In this document: piece by piece, positions 1 through 5,273 of the stretch
How positions within the stretch are numbered: position 1 is the first letter of the stretch
Layout: each line of letters begins with the position of its first letter
Assembly (NCBI GenBank): GCA_028714995.1
Contig: JAQTLI010000231.1
Coordinates: 1-5,451, forward strand
DNA length: 5,451 nucleotides
Direction: 5' to 3'
Origin: Methylobacter sp.
GTDB lineage: Bacteria; Pseudomonadota; Gammaproteobacteria; Methylococcales; Methylomonadaceae
The notes under the pieces: model-generated
Databases searched by the model: none
Told to the model about the DNA's origin: nothing
The model's input: the letters and a program-made list of their open reading frames with translations, nothing else
Made by a program: the position numbers and the translations under genes

Positions 1-264
1 CAAAAGCAGGGCGTTATTCATTTGCTGGATCAATGCATGCGAGCGGATGGCGTACAGATCTTTATTGGCGAAGAATCCGGCTATCAGGCATTTGATCAAT
101 GCAGTCTGGTGACCTCATCCTATTCGGTCAGTGATGAAGTGGTCGGGGTGCTGGGTGTCATCGGTCCGACGCGCATGGCTTATGAGAAAATTATCCCCTT
201 TGTCGATGTGACTGCAAAATTGTTAGGCGCAGCCTTGAATCCAAAATCAACGACCCCATCATAA
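1..264 (+). CDS. hrcA: Heat-inducible transcription repressor HrcA, C-terminal part (5' truncated by window)
   Basis: The reading frame is open from base 1 and gives 87 residues ending at TAA 262-264; the start lies outside the window. The segment VVGVLGVIGPTRMAYEKI followed by PFVDVTAKLLGAAL is the highly conserved C-terminal end of HrcA, and GVQIFIGEES just before it is also typical. HrcA is a dimeric cytosolic repressor that binds CIRCE operators of heat-shock genes and depends on GroEL for activity; its DNA-binding winged helix is N-terminal and not seen here. The protein ends with a short tail (NPKSTTPS) after the conserved core, and the codons of this tail lie over a sigma-32-type promoter for grpE. 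It is the first gene of the chaperone cluster, 63 nt ahead of grpE. Identification is secure; only the missing 5' part is unknown. Confidence 0.95.
   Translation, partial: QKQGVIHLLDQCMRADGVQIFIGEESGYQAFDQCSLVTSSYSVSDEVVGVLGVIGPTRMAYEKIIPFVDVTAKLLGAALNPKSTTPS
234..259 (+). promoter_or_regulatory. Sigma-32 (RpoH) type heat-shock promoter for grpE, inside the hrcA 3' end
   Basis: CTTGAA at 234-239 and CCCCAT at 254-259 are separated by exactly 14 bp. These match the established RpoH consensus (CTTGAA, about 13-17 bp, CCCCAT) at all 12 core positions. Transcription would begin near 266-268, just after the hrcA stop codon, giving a grpE leader of about 60 nt. The -35 box lies in codons for A-L-N and the -10 box in codons for T-P-S of HrcA. 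That it is active is inferred from sequence match and position; a matching site occurs before dnaK. Confidence 0.85.
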
Positions 265-327
265 GCAATATCTTTTTTTGTGCAGTTAGGCACGATACTA
301 ATTTTGAATGTTAAGGAGCTATAAATA

Positions 328-939
328 ATGAGTACTGATCAGGAAGTGCCTGAATCTCAGGTTGAAACTGAAAGCGAAACGGTTAATGAACAGCCGCATA
401 CTGAATTAGCCGAGCATGAGCTTACAGTTGAAGAGTTAAAACAGGCCTTGGCTCAGGCTGAGCAAAAAGCGCAGGAAAACTGGGATAAGGCGGTTCGGGC
501 TCAGGCAGAAATGGAAAACCTGAAAAGAAGAACTCAAAAGGATCTGGAAGATGCGCATAAGTTTGCGTTGACAAGTTTTGCCAAAGAATTACTGTCAGTA
601 TTAGACAGCTTGGTGCTAGGTTTGCAGGCCGCAACAGGCGATAGTCCGGAAGTGCAGAAATTTCGTGAAGGTAGTGAATTAACGATCAAACAGTTTGAAT
701 CAGTATTCGCGAAATTCAAGATTGAAGCGATTGATCCAATTGGCCAGCCTTTTAATGCCGAATTGCATCAAGCAATGGCCATGCATGCAGTTGAAGGTGC
801 TGCGCCAAATACAGTAGTTAACGTGTTTCAAAAAGGCTATATGTTGAACGGACGTTTGCTACGCCCCGCCATGGTTTTGGTAGCAAAAGCAGCTGAAAAA
901 CCAGCTACAGATATTCCTAGTATTGATGAACAGGCTTGA
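328..939 (+). CDS. grpE: Nucleotide exchange factor GrpE
   Basis: This 203-residue protein is a normal-length GrpE, the cytosolic dimeric cochaperone that releases ADP from DnaK and resets its substrate cycle. It has an acidic, poorly conserved N-terminus (about 1-30), a long helix rich in A, E, K and Q that should form the paired coiled coil (about 31-90, including AEMENLKRR at 60-68), and a C-terminal beta domain that contacts DnaK. Conserved family segments are FNAELHQAM (142-150) and FQKGYMLNGRLLRPAMV (167-183). The ATG at 328 is preceded by AAGGAG at 313-318, 9 nt away, which supports this start. It lies between two sigma-32-type promoters and its stop codon TGA (937-939) is part of the -35 box of the second. 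No truncation or frameshift is seen. Confidence 0.98.
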   Translation: MSTDQEVPESQVETESETVNEQPHTELAEHELTVEELKQALAQAEQKAQENWDKAVRAQAEMENLKRRTQKDLEDAHKFALTSFAKELLSVLDSLVLGLQAATGDSPEVQKFREGSELTIKQFESVFAKFKIEAIDPIGQPFNAELHQAMAMHAVEGAAPNTVVNVFQKGYMLNGRLLRPAMVLVAKAAEKPATDIPSIDEQA

Positions 940-960
940 ACACACTAAAACAGCCCCCAT
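935..960 (+). promoter_or_regulatory. Sigma-32 (RpoH) type heat-shock promoter for dnaK, overlapping the grpE stop
   Basis: CTTGAA at 935-940 and CCCCAT at 955-960 (continuing as AT, so CCCCATAT fits CCCCATNT) are again 14 bp apart, a full match to the RpoH core consensus. The grpE stop codon TGA lies within the -35 hexamer. Transcription would start near 967-970 and give a dnaK leader of about 40 nt. This would let dnaK be made in excess over grpE while still being read from the upstream promoter as well. Activity is inferred. Confidence 0.87.
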
Positions 961-1008
961 ATCGATAACAAATTTTACTTTTTAAATATTTCAAGTCTGG
1001 AGAACTCA

Positions 1009-2937
1009 ATGGCTAAAATAATTGGCATAGATTTAGGAACAACAAACTCGTGCGTTGCGGTATTGGAAAACGGCGTAGCAAAAGTGATTGAGAACAGCGA
1101 AGGTGCGCGTACTACACCTTCAATTATCGCTTTTACCAGCGATGACGAAGTATTGGTAGGGCAGTCGGCTAAACGTCAGGCAGTTACCAATCCTAAAAAT
1201 ACCCTATTTGCGATCAAACGCTTGATTGGTCGTCGTTTTAAGGATGATGTCGTGCAAAAAGACATCAAAATGGTGCCTTATAAAATTGTTGAAGCTGAAA
1301 ACGGTGATGCCTGGGTTGAAGTGCATGGCAAAAGAATGGCGGCACCTGAAATATCAGCCCGTGTTTTGATGAAGCTGAAAAAAGACGCTGAAGCTTATTT
1401 AGGCGAAGAAGTCACTGAAGCGGTAATTACCGTTCCTGCCTATTTTAATGATTCACAACGCCAGGCGACTAAAGATGCAGGCCGTATTGCAGGTCTGGAA
1501 GTTAAACGGATTATTAATGAGCCGACAGCATCGGCACTGGCTTTTGGTATGGATAAGCCTAAAGGCGATACCAAAATCGCGGTATATGACTTGGGTGGCG
1601 GTACTTTCGATATTTCCATTATTGAAATCGCCGAGATAGAAGGTGAGCACCAATTCGAAGTGTTATCGACTAACGGTGATACTTTCCTGGGTGGTGAAGA
1701 TTTCGACTCAAGAATCATTGAGTATCTTGCTGCAGAATTCAAAAAAGAAAGCGGCGTTGACGTGCATAACGATCCGCTAGCTTTACAGCGTTTGAAGGAA
1801 GCGGCAGAAAAAGCCAAGATTGAATTGTCTTCAAGCCAGCAAACCGATGTGAATTTGCCGTACATTACTGCGGATGCCTCAGGTCCCAAGCATTTAAACG
1901 TTAAGTTGACCCGCGCCAAACTGGAATCGCTGGTTGAAGAGCTGATTAACCGCACTAAAGGCCCTTGTGAAATAGCGCTGAAAGACGCGAAGCTAACGGC
2001 ATCGGATATTGATGACGTGATTTTGGTGGGCGGACAAACCCGTATGCCGAAAGTGCAGGAAATGGTAAAAAACATTTTTGGCAAAGAACCTCGCAAAGAC
2101 GTTAACCCTGATGAAGCGGTAGCCTTGGGTGCTGCGATCCAGGCGGGCGTTCTGGGCGGTGAAGTTAAGGATGTATTATTGCTGGATGTTATCCCGTTAT
2201 CGCTGGGTATTGAGACGATGGGCGGCGTATTGACCAAGCTGATCGAGAAAAACACCACGATCCCAACCAATGCATCGCAGGTTTTCTCTACGGCGGATGA
2301 CAATCAAACGGCAGTAACTGTTCACGTATTGCAAGGTGAGCGTGAACTCGCATCCGCAAATAAATCACTGGGTCGTTTTGATTTATCTGATATTCCACCC
2401 GCGCCGCGCGGTATTCCGCAAATCGAAGTTGCATTCGATATTGATGCCAACGGTATTTTGAACGTGTCAGCCAAAGACAAGGCGACCGGCAAAAAACAAT
2501 CCATTGTCATCAAAGCTTCCAGTGGTTTGTCGGATGATGAAGTTGAACGCATGATTAAAGATGCCGAAGCGCATGCTGATGAAGACCGCAAGTTGACTGA
2601 ATTGGTGCACGCTCGCAACCATGCGGATGGTATGATTCATGCGACTGAAAAATCGCTGAAAGAGCTGGGCGATCAGGTCAGTGCTGATGAAAAAACCAGC
2701 ATCGAACATGCGATTGAAGCTCTGAAGGCCGCAGTTAAGGGTGATGATAAAGCGGAAATTGAAGCCAAAACGAATGACTTAACCGAGTTATCGGGTAAAC
2801 TGGCAGAACGTGTTTATGCGCAAAAATCAACGTCTGAAGCTGGTCAGTCTGGCACTCATGCTGGTTCTTCAGAACATGCTGCCGATGAGGGCGTAGTTGA
2901 TGCCGAGTTTGAAGAAGTTAAAGAAGACGATAAATAA
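1009..2937 (+). CDS. dnaK: Molecular chaperone DnaK (Hsp70)
   Basis: DnaK is the cytosolic ATP-dependent Hsp70 that binds exposed hydrophobic stretches of unfolded proteins and works with DnaJ and GrpE. The 642 residues match the usual bacterial length. The ATPase domain (about 1-385) shows the three Hsp70 signatures: IDLGTTNS (7-14), VYDLGGGTFDIS (192-203) and VILVGGQTRMPKVQ (337-350). Catalytic and gating residues stand at E. coli numbering: K70, E171, T199. The hydrophobic interdomain linker DVLLLDV is at 388-394, then the substrate-binding beta domain (about 395-505) and the helical lid, ending in a flexible tail and the acidic EEVKEDDK motif used for client capture. ATG 1009 has GGAG at 999-1002, 6 nt away. 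Two stop codons in a row (2935-2940) end it. It has its own sigma-32-type promoter and no defect is visible. Confidence 0.99.
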   Translation: MAKIIGIDLGTTNSCVAVLENGVAKVIENSEGARTTPSIIAFTSDDEVLVGQSAKRQAVTNPKNTLFAIKRLIGRRFKDDVVQKDIKMVPYKIVEAENGDAWVEVHGKRMAAPEISARVLMKLKKDAEAYLGEEVTEAVITVPAYFNDSQRQATKDAGRIAGLEVKRIINEPTASALAFGMDKPKGDTKIAVYDLGGGTFDISIIEIAEIEGEHQFEVLSTNGDTFLGGEDFDSRIIEYLAAEFKKESGVDVHNDPLALQRLKEAAEKAKIELSSSQQTDVNLPYITADASGPKHLNVKLTRAKLESLVEELINRTKGPCEIALKDAKLTASDIDDVILVGGQTRMPKVQEMVKNIFGKEPRKDVNPDEAVALGAAIQAGVLGGEVKDVLLLDVIPLSLGIETMGGVLTKLIEKNTTIPTNASQVFSTADDNQTAVTVHVLQGERELASANKSLGRFDLSDIPPAPRGIPQIEVAFDIDANGILNVSAKDKATGKKQSIVIKASSGLSDDEVERMIKDAEAHADEDRKLTELVHARNHADGMIHATEKSLKELGDQVSADEKTSIEHAIEALKAAVKGDDKAEIEAKTNDLTELSGKLAERVYAQKSTSEAGQSGTHAGSSEHAADEGVVDAEFEEVKEDDK

Positions 2938-2998
2938 TAAAAGCACGGTGGGTATTGCTGTTAATTAATCGATTAAAGGTTTTTTATTAGGTTCATTA

Positions 2999-3058
2999 AC
3001 CATGAAGGACACGGAGGACATGAAGTTTTTTCTTTGTGATCTCCGTGTCCTTCATGGT
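2999..3058. repeat. Long palindromic intergenic element made of 9-bp units
   Basis: The arms 2999-3016 (ACCATGAAGGACACGGAG) and 3041-3058 are perfect reverse complements over 18 bp. The pairing continues inward with a G-U pair, one A-A mismatch and seven more pairs (two of them wobbles) to a loop of six T (3026-3031). In RNA this is a 27-position stem with 23 Watson-Crick pairs. Each arm is three 9-bp units: 2999-3007, 3008-3016 and 3017-3025 share the pattern GACAYGRAG, mirrored at 3032-3040, 3041-3049 and 3050-3058. No U-tract follows, so it is not a classical terminator. No flanking direct repeat is seen. It resembles dispersed palindromic (REP- or MITE-like) intergenic elements, which is inference because only one copy is in the window. 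In a dnaK-dnaJ transcript it would form a strong stem able to block 3' exonucleases or be cut by RNase III. Confidence 0.9.
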
Positions 3059-3086
3059 AAATAATCCAGCTTCACTCTAGCTTTAC

Positions 3087-3113
3087 AGGTACGGCTCAGT
3101 TTGTGCCTTTTTT
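3087..3113 (+). terminator. Weak terminator-like hairpin between dnaK and dnaJ
   Basis: AGGTAC (3087-3092) can pair with GTGCCT (3103-3108), including one G-U pair, around a 10-nt loop, and the T-run covers 3108-3113. The layout is that of a Rho-independent terminator, but the stem is only 6 bp and the loop large, so termination would be partial at best. It could reduce read-through from dnaK into dnaJ. A second small palindrome (ATACC, GTG, GGTAT at 3114-3126) follows at once. Confidence 0.3.
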
Positions 3114-3170
3114 ATACCGTGGGTATGTAGGCGCAATGCTTTGTGCTTGCGACAGGTTTTTTAATAATAT

Positions 3171-3185
3171 TGCAGCAATGCTGCA
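3171..3185 (+). repeat. Short perfect palindrome in the dnaJ leader
   Basis: TGCAGCA-A-TGCTGCA is a perfect 15-bp inverted repeat with a single central base. As RNA it forms a 6-bp stem (TGCAGC with GCTGCA) with a 3-nt loop. It ends 34 nt before the dnaJ start and directly abuts the hairpin at 3187-3208. The inner word GCAATGCT (3175-3182) also occurs at 3133-3140. It may be part of a structured leader or a protein-binding site; the sequence does not decide between these. Confidence 0.6.
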
Positions 3186-3186
3186 T

Positions 3187-3208
3187 CTCCTGAGTGGACT
3201 CTTGGGAG
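3187..3208 (+). promoter_or_regulatory. Hairpin covering the putative dnaJ ribosome binding site (possible RNA thermometer)
   Basis: CTCCTGAG (3187-3194) pairs with CTTGGGAG (3201-3208) over 8 bp with two adjacent G-U pairs in the middle and a 6-nt loop. The 3' strand holds GGGAG (3204-3208), the best Shine-Dalgarno-like sequence before the dnaJ ATG at 3220, 11 nt upstream. Burying a ribosome binding site in a stem weakened by G-U pairs is the design of known heat-shock RNA thermometers. The structure is seen in the sequence; thermosensing is inference. The long spacing, and a weaker GGA at 3210-3212 outside the stem, count against a decisive role. Confidence 0.4.
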
Positions 3209-3219
3209 CGGATTGAAAT

Positions 3220-4356
3220 ATGGCAAAAGAAGATTATTACAAGCTTCTCGGTGTAGACAGAAACGCCAGTGATGCAGAGATTAAGAAAAGCTATCGCAGC
3301 AAGGCGATGAAGTTTCATCCGGACAGAAATAAGGATAATCCGGTAGAGGCTGAGGCTAAGTTCAAGCAAATCAAGGAAGCTTACGAAGTTTTATCTGACC
3401 CTAAAAAACGTTCTGCCTATGACCAGTTCGGTCATGCTGGTGTTGATGCGTCTATGGGCGGTGGGCGTCACGGCGGTTTCGGCGGTGAAAGTTTCAGTGA
3501 TGTTTTCGGTGACGTTTTCGGCGATATTTTTGGTGGTGGAAGACAACAGCGGAGCAGCGTACAACGCGGTTCAGACTTGCGCTATAACCTGGAATTAACG
3601 CTGGAAGAAGCTGTATTCGGAACAGATACCAAAATCCGTGTGCCGGTTCTGGTTACCTGTAGTGAGTGTAGCGGTTCCGGTGCTAAAAAAGGCTCCAGTC
3701 CGGTTATCTGTTCAACTTGTCATGGCCATGGTCAAGTCAGGATGCAACAAGGTTTCTTTTCTGTTCAGCAAACCTGTCCGACCTGTCAGGGATCTGGTAA
3801 GCAAATAAAAGATCCTTGCGGTGCATGTCGTGGTCAGGGACGTGTTCAGGAAACTAAAACCTTGTCCGCGAAAATTCCTGCAGGCGTCGATACCGGAGAT
3901 CGCATACGTCTGGCTGGAGAAGGCGAGGCCGGAATAAACGGTGGACCGGCTGGCGATCTTTATGTGCAGGTTCAGGTGAAAGAACATGCGATTTTTACCC
4001 GTGACGGCGAGAATTTATATTGCGAAATGCCTATCAGTTTCCCTACTGCCTGTTTGGGCGGCGAGCTGGAAGTGCCTACCTTGAATGGCAAGGTGCTGCT
4101 GAAAATTCCTGCTGAAACGCAAACTGGAAAATTATTCAGGTTGCGTGGTAAAGGCGTGAAGCCGGTTAGGGGAGGAGCTGTCGGTGATTTGTTGTGCAGG
4201 GTACAGGTTGAAACACCCGTACATCTGACCAAGGAACAAAAGGCATTGGTTGAGCAGCTCAGCGAATCCTTATCCGGCGGCGGTAAACATCACAGTCCCC
4301 AGGAATCCTCATGGACTGATGGGGTAAAAAACTTTTTCGATAAACTAACAGGATAA
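3220..4356 (+). CDS. dnaJ: Chaperone protein DnaJ (Hsp40, type A)
   Basis: DnaJ binds non-native proteins, passes them to DnaK and stimulates its ATPase. The 378 residues give all domains in order: J domain (1-70) with the essential HPD at 33-35; Gly/Phe-rich linker (about 71-108) with repeated DVFGD/DIFGG-like units; the zinc domain with four CXXCXGXG motifs at 147-154, 164-171, 186-193 and 200-207 (Cys pairs 147/150, 164/167, 186/189, 200/203), enough for two zinc ions; then the two C-terminal beta domains and dimerisation end. The start MAKEDYYKLLGV is the family's usual N-terminus. It follows dnaK after 282 bp of structured non-coding DNA with no clear sigma-32 site, so heat induction probably comes by read-through from dnaK or through the leader. 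It ends 3 nt before dapB. No defect is seen. Confidence 0.98.
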   Translation: MAKEDYYKLLGVDRNASDAEIKKSYRSKAMKFHPDRNKDNPVEAEAKFKQIKEAYEVLSDPKKRSAYDQFGHAGVDASMGGGRHGGFGGESFSDVFGDVFGDIFGGGRQQRSSVQRGSDLRYNLELTLEEAVFGTDTKIRVPVLVTCSECSGSGAKKGSSPVICSTCHGHGQVRMQQGFFSVQQTCPTCQGSGKQIKDPCGACRGQGRVQETKTLSAKIPAGVDTGDRIRLAGEGEAGINGGPAGDLYVQVQVKEHAIFTRDGENLYCEMPISFPTACLGGELEVPTLNGKVLLKIPAETQTGKLFRLRGKGVKPVRGGAVGDLLCRVQVETPVHLTKEQKALVEQLSESLSGGGKHHSPQESSWTDGVKNFFDKLTG

Positions 4357-4359
4357 GTC

Positions 4360-5169
4360 ATGATGCGAATTGCTGTAGTTGGTGCGTCCGGTCGCATGGG
4401 GCTTTGTCTGATTAAAGCGGCGGCGCTGGCTAAGAATGTGGAATTAGCTGTTGCAGCCTCCCGTCCTGACAGTACTGCAATAGGCAAGGATGCTGGCGAA
4501 CTGGCAGGCATCAGCGTGGTCGGCGTTAAGGTAGTCGATGATTTGGCGGCAGTTGTCGATCAATTTGATGTATTGATTGATTTTACGCGTCCAGACGCGT
4601 CAATGGCCTTTATCGAAATCTGTCGGCAAGCCGGTAAAAAGATTGTTATCGGCACCACCGGGTACAGCGATGCGCAAAAGGCCCTGATTACTGAGGCGGC
4701 TAAAGACGTGGCTGTAGTGATGGCTCCCAATATGAGTGTCGGCGTGAATCTGTCGCTTAAATTGCTGGAAATGACCGCCAAAGTCATGGGCGATTACACA
4801 GATATTGAAGTGATTGAAGCCCATCACCGGCATAAAGTTGATGCGCCATCCGGTACTGCATTGCGCATGGGTGAGGTAATTGCCGATGTGTTAGGCCGGG
4901 ATTTAAAAGATTGCGCCATTTATGGCAGGGAAGGTAATACCGGTGAGCGGGACAGAAAAACCATTGGTTTTTCAACCATACGCGCCGGGGACATAGTCGG
5001 TGAGCATACCGTCATGTTTGCCGATGACGGCGAGCGGGTTGAAATCACCCATAAAGCCACCAGTCGCATGACTTTTGCCAATGGCGCGGTAAGAGCCGCT
5101 GTGTGGTTGAAAGACAAACAAGACGGGCTTTATGATATGCAGGATGTCTTAGGTTTAAAAAATTGTTAA
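4360..5169 (+). CDS. dapB: 4-hydroxy-tetrahydrodipicolinate reductase DapB
   Basis: DapB reduces the DapA product (4S)-4-hydroxy-tetrahydrodipicolinate to tetrahydrodipicolinate with NAD(P)H, in the diaminopimelate route to lysine and peptidoglycan. The 269 residues match the family (E. coli 273). The nucleotide-binding loop GASGRMG is at 8-14, GTTG at 98-101, and the active-site signature EAHHRHKVDAPSGTA at 153-167, where H155 and K159 correspond to the catalytic His and Lys of E. coli. The C-terminal NGAVRAAVWL (241-250) is also typical. Two ATG codons in a row (4360 and 4363) could start it; AGGA at 4350-4353 is 6 or 9 nt away, so the sequence does not settle which is used. The gene begins 3 nt after the dnaJ stop and its ribosome site lies in the last dnaJ codons, so the two are probably translationally coupled. 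Confidence 0.98.
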   Translation: MMRIAVVGASGRMGLCLIKAAALAKNVELAVAASRPDSTAIGKDAGELAGISVVGVKVVDDLAAVVDQFDVLIDFTRPDASMAFIEICRQAGKKIVIGTTGYSDAQKALITEAAKDVAVVMAPNMSVGVNLSLKLLEMTAKVMGDYTDIEVIEAHHRHKVDAPSGTALRMGEVIADVLGRDLKDCAIYGREGNTGERDRKTIGFSTIRAGDIVGEHTVMFADDGERVEITHKATSRMTFANGAVRAAVWLKDKQDGLYDMQDVLGLKNC

Positions 5170-5219
5170 TGACCAAAACAGCATAATCTCGTAAAATTGC
5201 CATAGTTTTGTTTTTTTAT

Positions 5220-5253
5220 AACGGGATGAGTCCTTAAGGGTTCATCCCGTTTT
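5220..5253 (+). terminator. Hairpin terminator (or attenuator) between dapB and carA
   Basis: AACGGGATGA (5220-5229) pairs perfectly with TCATCCCGTT (5242-5251), and the stem continues through two G-U and two G-C pairs to a TTAA loop (5234-5237), 14 bp in all. The 3' side ends in TTTT (5250-5253), a short U-tract. It lies 50 nt after the dapB stop, as expected for the end of the dnaJ-dapB unit. Because it also ends only 20 nt before the carA start, it could instead act as an attenuator in a carA leader. The stem is certain; its strength as a terminator is limited by the short T-run. Confidence 0.65.
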
Positions 5254-5261
5254 GCACATTT

Positions 5262-5268
5262 GAGGTGA
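5262..5268 (+). promoter_or_regulatory. Strong ribosome binding site that fixes the carA TTG start
   Basis: GAGGTGA is fully complementary to the 3' end of 16S rRNA (anti-SD ...UCACCUCC). It sits 5 nt before TTG 5274 and favours that codon over the in-frame GTG at 5265, which lies inside this site and has no ribosome site of its own. Confidence 0.75.
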
Positions 5269-5273
5269 CGTGT

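Noticed and set aside
280..293. GTGC-N6-GCAC inverted repeat in the grpE leader as an operator
   Set aside because: The stem is only 4 bp and it is not a CIRCE; such short repeats are common by chance.
1440..2303. Long open frame of 287 codons on the minus strand inside dnaK
   Set aside because: It lies wholly antisense to the conserved DnaK coding sequence, has a Ser-rich composition typical of a reversed frame, and shows no recognisable domain or ribosome site.
2965..2986. TTAATCGATTAA palindrome followed by a T-run as the dnaK terminator
   Set aside because: The stem is almost all A-T and too weak for Rho-independent termination.
3002..3064. Small ORF of 20 codons (MKDTEDMKFF...) read through the palindrome
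   Set aside because: It simply translates the palindromic repeat, has no ribosome binding site before it, and its two halves are mirror sequence rather than a gene.
4080..4085. CTTGAA in dnaJ as a sigma-32 -35 box for dapB
   Set aside because: No CCCCAT-like -10 box follows at a suitable distance.
4585..4600. ACGCGT repeated twice, 10 bp apart, in dapB
   Set aside because: It falls in the conserved codons for T-R-P-D-A-S of DapB and is explained by coding.
5197..5222. Sigma-70-like boxes TTGCCA (5197-5202) and TATAAC (5217-5222) as a carA promoter
   Set aside because: Each box is a 5/6 match, but the spacer is only 14 bp, too short for a normal sigma-70 promoter, and the region is T-rich so chance matches are likely.
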